A stretch of DNA of 24,230 nt, from contig DCKU01000040.1 in assembly GCA_002320455.1 (NCBI GenBank), positions 1 through 24,230 on the forward strand, given 5' to 3'. The translations under genes and the position numbers were made by a program. The notes under the pieces are model-generated. The model did not search any database and was not told where the DNA came from. It worked only from the letters and a program-made list of their open reading frames with translations. The stretch comes from Salinisphaera sp. UBA1666 (lineage in GTDB: Bacteria; Pseudomonadota; Gammaproteobacteria; Nevskiales; Salinisphaeraceae). Positions 7,593 to 14,433 of the stretch are shown one piece after another (the first letter of the stretch is position 1; each line of letters starts with the position of its first letter).

Positions 7593-8881
7593 GGGGCAAT
7601 CTCGCGAGCGGTGACGGGCGCCTTGTCGGGCACGCGCTGGATCACACCGCCGAGCTGGGCCATCTTTTCCTCAATACATTCATAGCCGCGATCGATGTGA
7701 TAGATACGGCGGACTTCGGTGGTGCCTTCGGCGATCAGGCCGGCGATAACCAAGCTGGCCGAGGCCCGCAGGTCGGTGGCCATGACCGGCGCGCCGGTCA
7801 ATTTCTCGACCCCGGTCACACGCACGGTATGGCCTTCCTGTCGGATACGCGCGCCCATGCGTTCCAGCTCGGAGACGTGCATGAAGCGGTTCTCGAATAC
7901 CGTCTCGGTGACCATGCCGATGCCGTCGGCCACCGCGTTCAGCACGCAGAACTGCGCTTGCATGTCGGTGGGAAAGCCCGGGTGCGGCGCGGTACGCACA
8001 TCGATCGATACAGGGCGCTTGCCTTGCATATCCACGCTGACCCAGTCGTTACCCTGGGCCACCTTGGCACCGGCGCTCTCGAGCTTGGCCAGCACCACGT
8101 CGATTAGCTTTGGATCGGTGTGGGTCACGGTGACCTTGCCACGGCTGGCCGCACCTGCAACCAGATAGGTCCCAGTCTCGATGCGATCAGGTACCACGCG
8201 ATGCGTGGCGCCGTGCAGGCTCTTCTTGCCGCGGATCTTGATCGTGGACGTACCCGCGCCTTCGACCTCTGCCCCCATGGCGGTCAGGCAGTTGGCCAGA
8301 TCCACGATTTCCGGCTCGCGGGCGGCATTTTCCAGCACCGTGACGCCGTCGGCCAGCGTGGCCGCCATCATCAGGTTCTCGGTGCCGGTGACGGTGACCA
8401 TATCCATGGAAATATGTGCGCCTTTCAAGCGGCTGCAACGCGCCTTCACATAGCCGTTTTCTACGCGGATTTCGGCGCCCATAGCCTCCAGCCCGCGCAG
8501 GTGGATATCCACCGGGCGCGCGCCGATCGCACAGCCGCCGGGCAGGCTCACTTCAGCCTCGCCGCGCTTGGCCAGCAACGGGCCCAGCACCAGAATCGAG
8601 GCGCGCATGGTCTTGACCAGATCATAGGGCGCTACACAGCGGGTGATGGTCGAGGCATCCGCCTCGATCACCATGTAGTCACCCACCGTGACCGAGACCC
8701 CCATGTGCGCAAGCAGCACGTTGGTGGTCGTCACATCCTCGAGGTGCGGCACGTTTTCAACAAACAGCGGCTCGTCGATGAGCAGCGCTGCCGTCATGAT
8801 GGGCAGCGTGGCGTTTTTCGCCCCGCTGGCCCGTACTGTCCCGACCAGCGGGCCACCACCCTGTATACGCAGCAGATCCAT
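7589..8881 (-). CDS. murA: UDP-N-acetylglucosamine 1-carboxyvinyltransferase MurA
   Basis: MurA performs the first committed step of peptidoglycan synthesis, transferring enolpyruvate from PEP to UDP-GlcNAc in the cytoplasm. The 430 residues compare with 419 in E. coli. Lys22-Asn23 in SGAKNATLP and Cys117 in LPGGCAIGARPVD correspond to E. coli Lys22, Asn23 and Cys115. Having Cys instead of Asp at this position predicts fosfomycin sensitivity of the enzyme. It lies ten bases after ibaG, as in E. coli, and its stop overlaps the hisG start (ATGA). The ribosome-binding site is weak (TAGG at about 11 bases), consistent with coupled translation. Confidence 0.97.
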   Translation of the reverse strand: MDLLRIQGGGPLVGTVRASGAKNATLPIMTAALLIDEPLFVENVPHLEDVTTTNVLLAHMGVSVTVGDYMVIEADASTITRCVAPYDLVKTMRASILVLGPLLAKRGEAEVSLPGGCAIGARPVDIHLRGLEAMGAEIRVENGYVKARCSRLKGAHISMDMVTVTGTENLMMAATLADGVTVLENAAREPEIVDLANCLTAMGAEVEGAGTSTIKIRGKKSLHGATHRVVPDRIETGTYLVAGAASRGKVTVTHTDPKLIDVVLAKLESAGAKVAQGNDWVSVDMQGKRPVSIDVRTAPHPGFPTDMQAQFCVLNAVADGIGMVTETVFENRFMHVSELERMGARIRQEGHTVRVTGVEKLTGAPVMATDLRASASLVIAGLIAEGTTEVRRIYHIDRGYECIEEKMAQLGGVIQRVPDKAPVTAREIAP

Positions 8882-8891
8882 CGTGTATCGC

Positions 8892-9143
8892 CTAGGAGGC
8901 CAGACCGGCCTGGCTGGCCTGTTTCGGCGTCATGGTCTTGAGCGAAAGCGCGTGAATCTCGCCGCCCATGCGATCACCCAGCGTGGCATAGACCATACGG
9001 TGCTGTTCGACGATGCCTTTGCCTTCGAAGCTGGCGCTGACCACGCGCGCGGCGAAATGGGTTCCGTCGTCGCCCATAACTTCTACATTGGCATCCGGCA
9101 GGCCGGCTTCGATGAGTTCGCGAATAGCGTCCGGGCTGTACAT
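8892..9143 (-). CDS. ibaG: BolA-family protein IbaG
   Basis: This is a BolA/YrbA-type protein of 83 residues (E. coli IbaG has 84). The family binds iron-sulfur clusters together with monothiol glutaredoxins; IbaG is linked to acid stress. The fold's motif is seen in DGTHFAARVVSASFEGKGIVEQHRMVYATLGDRM (in two adjoining pieces), with the helix-turn-helix-like IHALSLKTMTP at the end. The gene lies directly before murA, as in most gammaproteobacteria and betaproteobacteria. AAGGAC is nine bases before the ATG. Confidence 0.93.
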   Translation of the reverse strand: MYSPDAIRELIEAGLPDANVEVMGDDGTHFAARVVSASFEGKGIVEQHRMVYATLGDRMGGEIHALSLKTMTPKQASQAGLAS

Positions 9144-9184
9144 GACGATTGTCCTTCGAAAAACTGACGCGGGATGCTACGCGA

Positions 9185-9940
9185 TCAACCGCGGATCTTG
9201 TAGCCACGCGAAAGCATGGTGACGGCGATGGCCGAGACAACGGCGAAAAACAGCGCCGCAACGATCAGGCTGACCAGCGGGTTGGCATCGCCCACGCCGA
9301 AAAAACCGTGCCGGAACCCGTCGATCATGTAGAAGAACGGGTTGAAATAAGACGCCTGCTGCCAGAACGGCGGCAGGTTCTGAATCGAATAGAACACGCC
9401 CGACAAAAAGCTCATCGGCAGGATGAAGAAGTTCTGAAACGCCGCCAGATGGTCGAACTTGTTGGCCAGAATGCCGGCAATCAGGCCCATGACGGCCAGC
9501 GTGCCGCCGGAAAAGATCAGCATGACCAGCATCAACAGTGGTTCGTGGATGGGCACCGTGACAAAGAACTGCGTAACCAGATACAGCACCACCGCCACCA
9601 GCACCGCACGCACCAGCGACGCACCGATATAGGCCAGATAGATCTCGAAGGCCGAAAGCGGCGACATCAGCAGAAACACCAGGTTGCCCATGATCTTGGA
9701 CTGGGTGATCGACGACGACGTGTTGGCAAACGAGTTCTGGATGATCGACATCATCATCAGCCCCGGCACCAGAAACTCGACCGCGCGCACGCCTTCGATG
9801 GTCTGGCCCTGCAAAACCTGGCCGAAGACCAGCATATACAACAGGGCTGTGACCACGGGCGCGCCCACGGTCTGCAGGATTACGCTGTAGAACCGCCGGA
9901 TTTCCTTGATGAACAGGGTATAGCAGCCGCGCCAGTTCAT
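9185..9940 (-). CDS. yadH: ABC-2 type transporter permease (YadH family)
   Basis: This inner-membrane permease (251 residues; E. coli YadH 256) carries the ABC-2 membrane domain, with about six hydrophobic segments starting near residues 21, 55, 105, 135, 170 and 225. Diagnostic stretches are FLVPGLMMMSIIQNSFAN, PLSAFEIYLAYIGAS and LSGVFYSIQNLPPFWQ followed by NPFFYMIDGFRHGFFG, closely parallel to YadH. The substrate is unknown; the family is presumed to export. Its ATG overlaps the stop of the ATPase gene (ATGA), so the two are a pair. It lies 41 bases before ibaG, where many relatives have the Mla phospholipid transporter. Confidence 0.92.
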   Translation of the reverse strand: MNWRGCYTLFIKEIRRFYSVILQTVGAPVVTALLYMLVFGQVLQGQTIEGVRAVEFLVPGLMMMSIIQNSFANTSSSITQSKIMGNLVFLLMSPLSAFEIYLAYIGASLVRAVLVAVVLYLVTQFFVTVPIHEPLLMLVMLIFSGGTLAVMGLIAGILANKFDHLAAFQNFFILPMSFLSGVFYSIQNLPPFWQQASYFNPFFYMIDGFRHGFFGVGDANPLVSLIVAALFFAVVSAIAVTMLSRGYKIRG

Positions 9941-10881
9941 ACCGACACCTCGTCTTTCTTGTCGTCGTCCATGGTCAGCTCGACGAAGATGTTTTCCAGC
10001 GACGGCTCGCGGGTGTGGACGTCCACGATGCGATAGCCCGCGCCGCGTACGCCTTCGATGACCTCGCCGATGAAGTCCTCGCCCTGGCGGAGCTTAAGGT
10101 CGAGCGTATCGCCGCGACGCTCTTCGACCAGACGCTCCACCGCGTCGGGCAGGGCTTGTGTCTCACCCTGGGGCGACAGTTCCAGCGACAGAAAACGATA
10201 CGGATGACGCCCCAGCAGCGCGTGCTTGTCTTCAAGCACCTGGAGCTCACCGTGGTTCAGGATGCCGATGCGATCACACAGCTCTTCGGCTTCTTCCAGA
10301 TAATGCGTGGTCAGCACGATGGTGTGCCCGGCCTCGTTGAGCTCGCGAGTGAACTTCCAGAGCGTGCGACGCAGCTCGACGTCTACCCCGGCAGTAGGCT
10401 CGTCAAGGATGACCACCTCTGGCTTGTGGACCAGCGCCTGGGCGATCAGCACGCGGCGTTTCATGCCGCCGGAAAGCTGGCGTATCGAGTCCGAGCCCTT
10501 ATCCTCGAGCTCCAGACGCTCCAGCAGCTCGTCAATCCAGGGCCACACTTCCTTGCCACAGCCCTGATAGCCGGCCTGCAGGCGCAACATCTCGCGCACC
10601 GAAAAGAACGGGTCATAGACCAGCTCCTGCGGTACCACGCCCAGGGCCCGACGAGCCGCGCGATAATCGGTGACCACGTCATGGCCCAGTACGGCAACAC
10701 TGCCCGCGGTGGCCTGTGCCAGGCCGGCGGTGATAGAGATCAGCGTGGACTTGCCGGCGCCGTTGGGCCCCAGCAGGCCGAAATATTCGCCGCGTTTGAT
10801 ATCGAACGACACGCCTTTCAGCGCATGCGTTGTCGCAAAACGCTTTTCGACGTTTTTAAAAGAAATCGCCGGTTGGCTCAT
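9937..10881 (-). CDS. yadG: ABC transporter ATP-binding protein (YadG family)
   Basis: This is the ATPase partner of the adjoining permease (314 residues; E. coli YadG 308). Walker A is GPNGAGKST (38-46), the Q loop lies in VVPQELVYDPFFSV, the signature is LSGGMKRR, Walker B is VVILDEPTAGVD and the switch His is in LTTHYLEEAE. A C-terminal domain of about 80 residues ends in EPSLENIFVELT, usual for this family. The frame is open upstream to 11226, but that stretch overlaps kdsD on the other strand and has no similarity to ABC proteins, so the ATG at 10881 was taken. A plausible sigma-70 promoter lies 31-59 bases upstream. Confidence 0.93.
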   Translation of the reverse strand: MSQPAISFKNVEKRFATTHALKGVSFDIKRGEYFGLLGPNGAGKSTLISITAGLAQATAGSVAVLGHDVVTDYRAARRALGVVPQELVYDPFFSVREMLRLQAGYQGCGKEVWPWIDELLERLELEDKGSDSIRQLSGGMKRRVLIAQALVHKPEVVILDEPTAGVDVELRRTLWKFTRELNEAGHTIVLTTHYLEEAEELCDRIGILNHGELQVLEDKHALLGRHPYRFLSLELSPQGETQALPDAVERLVEERRGDTLDLKLRQGEDFIGEVIEGVRGAGYRIVDVHTREPSLENIFVELTMDDDKKDEVSV

Positions 10882-10911
10882 AAGAGGCTCGGTGATCGGG
10901 CAAGGCGGCGC

Positions 10912-10940
10912 AGTATACGCCGGCTGTCGGCCCGCCCCAA
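10912..10940 (-). promoter_or_regulatory. sigma-70 type promoter for the yadG-yadH-ibaG-murA-hisGD group
   Basis: On the minus strand TTGGGG (10940-10935) and TATACT (10917-10912, five of six) are separated by exactly 17 bases. Transcription would start near 10905, about 24 bases before the yadG ATG. Confidence 0.5.
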
Positions 10941-10967
10941 TGGTGGCGCGATGAAAAACCGTCGACA

Positions 10968-10983
10968 TGGCATTAATGTTGCA
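10968..10983 (+). promoter_or_regulatory. candidate sigma-54 (-24/-12) promoter upstream of kdsD
   Basis: TGGCATTAATGTTGCA carries TGGCA at the -24 box and TTGCA at the -12 box, with GG (10969-10970) and GC (10981-10982) separated by exactly ten bases, the invariant sigma-54 spacing (consensus TGGCAcg-n4-TTGCa). Only the two bases after TGGCA differ from the core consensus. Transcription would start about 12 bases after GC, near 10994, leaving some 24 bases to the kdsD ATG. An alternative sigma-70 reading of the same stretch is TTGCAC (10979-10984) with GATAAA (11003-11008), which is weaker. I could not identify an activator or IHF site in the 85 bases upstream. Confidence 0.55.
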
Positions 10984-11017
10984 CGCGCGCCGCGCAAGCT
11001 GCGATAAACTGCCAGCG

Positions 11018-11995
11018 ATGGATACCGCAGCGTTAACCGCCACCGCCCGACGCGTGATCGAGATTGAAGCCGGTGCCGCGGCTTCTCTGGCCGCGCGCCT
11101 GGACGATTCGTTCGCCCGTGCGACCGAGGCCCTGCTGGCCTGTCGCGGCCGGGTGATCGTGACCGGCATGGGTAAGTCCGGGCATATCGGCAACAAGATC
11201 GCGGCCACCCTGGCCTCGACCGGCACGCCAGCGTTTTTCGTGCACCCGGGCGAGGCCAGTCACGGCGATCTGGGCATGATCACCGCCGACGACGTGATCA
11301 TCGCCCTGTCCTACTCGGGCGAGACCGCCGAGGTATTGACCCTGCTGGCCCCTCTGGCCCGCATCGGCACGCCGATCGTGGCGCTGACCGGCAAGCCCGA
11401 ATCCACCCTGGCCCGCCACGCCGAGGTCCACCTGGATGTCTCGGTGACCCAGGAAGCCTGTCCGTTGGAACTGGCGCCCACGGCGTCGACCACGGCTTCG
11501 CTGGTGATGGGCGACGCGCTGGCGATCGCCCTGTTGGAGGCCCGCGAGTTCACGGTCGAGGATTTCGCGCGCAGCCATCCCGGCGGCTCGCTGGGCCGGC
11601 GGCTTCTGGTCACCGTGGCCGATCTCATGCACGCAGGCCCGGCCCTGCCGAGCGTGGCCCACGACGCCGTGTTGCGTAGCGCGCTTCTGGAAATGACCGC
11701 CAAGGGTCTGGGGCTGACCGGCGTGGTCGACGACGACGGCCGGCTGGTCGGGGTGTTTACCGACGGCGATCTGCGTCGGACGCTGGATCGCGATATCGAC
11801 ATCAAGACCGCGATCATCGCCGAGCACATGACCGCGCAGCCCAAGACAGTACGTCCCGACATGCTCGCCGCCGAAGCCGTCCACGTGCTGGAAACCCACC
11901 GAATCGGCGGTGGCGGGTTGATCGTGGTCGATTCGGCGCATCGGCCGGTCGGCGCACTGAACATGCAGGATCTACTTCGGGCGGGCGTGCTATGA
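11018..11995 (+). CDS. kdsD: D-arabinose 5-phosphate isomerase KdsD
   Basis: KdsD interconverts ribulose 5-phosphate and arabinose 5-phosphate, the entry step of Kdo synthesis for LPS. The 325 residues (E. coli 328) hold an N-terminal SIS domain with TGMGKSGHIGNKIA, FVHPGEASHGDLGMI, LSYSGETAEV and CPLELAPTASTTASL, followed by a CBS pair (VADLMHAGPALPSV; AEHMTAQPKTVRPD). An earlier in-frame ATG at 10967 overlaps the sigma-54 promoter match and adds 17 residues without family similarity, so 11018 was chosen. It heads a long plus-strand array, and its stop overlaps the kdsC start (ATGA). Confidence 0.96.
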   Translation: MDTAALTATARRVIEIEAGAAASLAARLDDSFARATEALLACRGRVIVTGMGKSGHIGNKIAATLASTGTPAFFVHPGEASHGDLGMITADDVIIALSYSGETAEVLTLLAPLARIGTPIVALTGKPESTLARHAEVHLDVSVTQEACPLELAPTASTTASLVMGDALAIALLEAREFTVEDFARSHPGGSLGRRLLVTVADLMHAGPALPSVAHDAVLRSALLEMTAKGLGLTGVVDDDGRLVGVFTDGDLRRTLDRDIDIKTAIIAEHMTAQPKTVRPDMLAAEAVHVLETHRIGGGGLIVVDSAHRPVGALNMQDLLRAGVL

Positions 11996-12534
11996 CGTTT
12001 CTTGACGACCACAGCCCGGCGCGCGCCGTGGACGCGCGTGCGGCAGCGATCCGGCTGGCGGTGTTCGACGTCGACGGCGTGATGACCGACGGCCGGTTAT
12101 ATCTCGACGCCGACGGCGGTGAGACAAAGACCATGCACGTACGCGACGGCCTGGGCTTAAAGCGTCTGCAGGCCGCGGGGGTCGCAGTCGCCGCGATCAG
12201 CGGCCGGCCGTCGGAGGCGGTCGCGCGCCGCATGGACGAACTGGACATCACCCGCGTCCATCTGGCCTGCGACGACAAGGCGGGCGCCCTGGCCGAGATT
12301 CGGCGTGAATTGTCTGTGACCGATCACGAGATTGCGATCATGGGCGACGATCTGCCCGATCTGGCCTTGGCTGAATCGTTGTCCGACGGGCCGGGGCTGC
12401 TGTTGGCGGTCGCTGATGCCGTGGTCGAACTGCGTCGGGCCGCGCACTGGATCAGCAGCGCACCGGGCGGCGCCGGCGCGGTGCGCGAGGCCTGTGAGCT
12501 GATTATTTCGGCTCGCTCGGGGCGGCAGCGTTAG
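11992..12534 (+). CDS. kdsC: 3-deoxy-D-manno-octulosonate 8-phosphate phosphatase KdsC
   Basis: KdsC is a HAD-superfamily phosphatase that removes the phosphate from Kdo 8-phosphate. The protein has 180 residues (E. coli 188). The catalytic DxD motif is Asp26-Val-Asp28 in FDVDGVMTDG, motif II lies in AAISGRPSEAV, and the Mg-binding acidic pair is in MGDDLPDLAL. It is the usual tetrameric C0-type HAD without a cap domain. It overlaps kdsD by four bases and is followed two bases later by lptC. Confidence 0.96.
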   Translation: MTFLDDHSPARAVDARAAAIRLAVFDVDGVMTDGRLYLDADGGETKTMHVRDGLGLKRLQAAGVAVAAISGRPSEAVARRMDELDITRVHLACDDKAGALAEIRRELSVTDHEIAIMGDDLPDLALAESLSDGPGLLLAVADAVVELRRAAHWISSAPGGAGAVREACELIISARSGRQR

Positions 12535-12536
12535 CC

Positions 12537-13094
12537 ATGTGGCGCTACGGACTCGCTCTGCTTGTTGTATTAGCCGTGGTCATCGGCCTGGGCCGCTGGC
12601 TCGGGCAGCATCGCGCCGAGCGCCAGGCGGGCCAGGCCCCCGTGACCACGCCCGACAACAGCGATTACTACCTCGAAGACGCCACGCTCTATCAGCTGGA
12701 TAAAAACGGCGACCTGGCCTATCGCGCCCATACCGTGCAGGCCCTGCATTTTCCAAACGAAGCCGCTCGTGCCTCGGACATCACCGTGCGTTATTTCCAA
12801 GGCCAGGAAACGCCCTGGCATATCAAGGCCAAGCACGGACGCGTGCCGGCCGGCGCCAAGGATCTCTATCTCTACGACGGTATTGACGCCAAACATCCGC
12901 AGACCGACGGTGAGACGCTGCACGTGGTCACAGACCACGCCTGGATTCGTCCCGACGCCGATCAGATCGATACCGACGCCCACGTCACTGCCAGCCGCCC
13001 CGGCGAACAGATCGAGGGCGATGGTATGCGCGCCGATCTGGCAGCCGATACCGTGACGCTTTTAAACAACGTACAGGCCCGATATGCGCGTTAA
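12537..13094 (+). CDS. lptC: LPS export protein LptC
   Basis: LptC is a bitopic inner-membrane protein whose periplasmic beta-jellyroll passes LPS from LptB2FG to LptA. The 185-residue product (E. coli 191) has a single N-terminal membrane helix (about residues 4-22), then a periplasmic domain with YYLEDATLYQLDKNGDLAYRA (in two adjoining pieces) and DHAWIRPDADQIDTD repeats typical of the LptA/LptC/OstA fold. The identification rests on topology, length and position between kdsC and lptA. Its last 11 bases overlap lptA. Confidence 0.93.
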   Translation: MWRYGLALLVVLAVVIGLGRWLGQHRAERQAGQAPVTTPDNSDYYLEDATLYQLDKNGDLAYRAHTVQALHFPNEAARASDITVRYFQGQETPWHIKAKHGRVPAGAKDLYLYDGIDAKHPQTDGETLHVVTDHAWIRPDADQIDTDAHVTASRPGEQIEGDGMRADLAADTVTLLNNVQARYAR

Positions 13095-13611
13095 TCGTCT
13101 TTGCTCTCGTTCATCCGTTGGCGCGCTGCTTCTGGCGGTCGCGGCCAGCGCATCGGCCCAAGGCAGCCAGAATCTGCCAATCCATATCGAGTCCAATACC
13201 GCCGATTTCGCACAGAAGACCGGCGTATCGACCTATACGGGCAACGTGCATCTGAGCCGTGGCGGCCTGACGCTGACCGGCGCGCGCCTGGTGGTAACCC
13301 GCATCAACGACCGGGGCAACGTCAAGGCCGTACTCACCGGCAACCCGGCCGATATCGACAAGCAGCCGGACAGCACCAGCGCCGAGCGCATCACCGGGCA
13401 CGCCGATCGCATCGAATACACCAACGCAGACGCCATGTTGACGCTTAAAGGCGATGCCGTACTCAATCGCGCCGGCGGCGATACGATCAACTCTCCTGTC
13501 ATCACCCGTAACCTGAACACCGGCCAGACCCAGGCCCAGGGCTCTGCCGGCGGCGGCACCGGCGACGGGCGTGTACGGATCACCATCCAGCCCGACGAGG
13601 GAGACAACTGA
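13084..13611 (+). CDS. lptA: LPS transport periplasmic protein LptA
   Basis: LptA forms the periplasmic bridge that carries LPS from LptC to LptD. The 175-residue precursor starts with a signal peptide (basic n-region, hydrophobic SVGALLLAVAA, likely cut after ASA at residue 25). The mature part shows the OstA-like beta fold: PIHIESNTADFAQKTGVSTYTG (adjoining pieces), GNVHLSRGGLTLTGARL, and ERITGHADRIEYTNADAML. It starts within lptC, and its stop overlaps the lptB start (TGATG), so lptC, lptA and lptB are probably translated in a coupled way. Confidence 0.95.
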   Translation: MRVNRLCSRSSVGALLLAVAASASAQGSQNLPIHIESNTADFAQKTGVSTYTGNVHLSRGGLTLTGARLVVTRINDRGNVKAVLTGNPADIDKQPDSTSAERITGHADRIEYTNADAMLTLKGDAVLNRAGGDTINSPVITRNLNTGQTQAQGSAGGGTGDGRVRITIQPDEGDN

Positions 13612-14387
13612 TGGTCCAGGCGGCACGCGAACCAAAAGCGGAAGCAGCACGGTCTGATTCCGGCGCGGAGCTCGTCGCCTCCGGCCTGCGCAAGCGTTTC
13701 AAGGCCCGCGAAGTCGTCGCCGGTGTGGATCTTCGAGTAGCGCGCGGCGAGGTCGTCGGTCTGCTGGGCCCCAACGGCGCCGGCAAGACCACCTCTTTTT
13801 ATATGATCGTAGGGCTGGTGGCCCCGGACGCCGGCCAGATCCGTCTGGGCGAGACCGACCTGGTGGGCCTGCCGATGCATCGTCGGGCCCGGCTGGGCAT
13901 CGGCTATTTGCCGCAGGAGGCATCGGTCTTTCGCAAGCTGTCGGTGGCGGACAATATCCGTGCGATCCTGCAGGTTCGCCCCGGATTGTCGAAGGCCGAC
14001 ATTGAGACTGAACTGGCCAAGCTGCTGGACGAGCTCTCGATCGGTCATATCGCCGACTCGAACGGGCTGGCGCTGTCCGGCGGCGAGCGTCGGCGTGTTG
14101 AAATCGCCCGGGCGCTGGCCGCCGAGCCGACGTTCATGCTGCTGGACGAGCCGTTCGCCGGGATCGACCCGATCTCGATCGGCGATATTCGCGCCATCAT
14201 CCGGCATCTGCAGGACCGGGGCATCGGCGTGCTGATTACCGATCACAACGTGCGCGAGACGCTCTCGATCTGCGACCGGGCCTATATCCTGGCCGACGGC
14301 GCCGTGATCGCCGAAGGCGCCGGCGAGACGATTCTGGCCGACCAGAAAGTGCGCGACGTCTATCTGGGGGAAGACTTCCGGCTATGA
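13611..14387 (+). CDS. lptB: LPS export ABC transporter ATPase LptB
   Basis: LptB is the ATPase of the LptB2FG inner-membrane complex that extracts LPS from the membrane. Walker A is GPNGAGKTT (53-61), followed by YLPQEASVFRKLSV (Q loop), LSGGERRRVEIARAL (signature), FMLLDEPFAGIDP (Walker B) and ITDHNV (switch His). The C-terminus VRDVYLGEDFRL matches the LptB family. At 258 residues it is about 17 longer than E. coli LptB because of an Ala/Glu-rich N-terminal extension (MVQAAREPKAEAARS). The extended start is supported by the TGATG overlap with lptA. LptF and LptG are not in the window. Confidence 0.96.
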   Translation: MVQAAREPKAEAARSDSGAELVASGLRKRFKAREVVAGVDLRVARGEVVGLLGPNGAGKTTSFYMIVGLVAPDAGQIRLGETDLVGLPMHRRARLGIGYLPQEASVFRKLSVADNIRAILQVRPGLSKADIETELAKLLDELSIGHIADSNGLALSGGERRRVEIARALAAEPTFMLLDEPFAGIDPISIGDIRAIIRHLQDRGIGVLITDHNVRETLSICDRAYILADGAVIAEGAGETILADQKVRDVYLGEDFRL

Positions 14388-14398
14388 TCCGCCCCGTC

Positions 14399-14416
14399 GA
14401 TCCGCGCCGCCGGATC
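14399..14416 (+). other. hairpin between lptB and rpoN
   Basis: GATCCG (14399-14404) and CGGATC (14411-14416) form a perfect six-base stem with a six-base loop in the 46-base lptB-rpoN gap. No T tract follows. It could slow read-through or be a processing site, or it could be chance in GC-rich DNA. Confidence 0.25.
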
Positions 14417-14433
14417 GCCCGCCGTCAACCGTT

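Noticed and set aside
8120..8941. Long open frame on the plus strand opposite murA
   Set aside because: A codon-position shadow of murA with no recognisable domain.
10967..11017. Upstream ATG extending kdsD
   Set aside because: The 17 extra codons match nothing and run through the promoter match; the start at 11018 fits KdsD length.
10882..11226. N-terminal extension of the YadG frame
   Set aside because: It overlaps the kdsD coding start on the other strand and lacks similarity; an ABC ATPase begins properly at 10881.
11033..11941. Open frame of 302 codons on the minus strand opposite kdsD
   Set aside because: A shadow of kdsD with low-complexity His/Gly/Gln composition.
13233..14246. Open frame of 337 codons on the minus strand opposite lptA-lptB
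   Set aside because: It spans two well-supported genes and has shadow-type composition.
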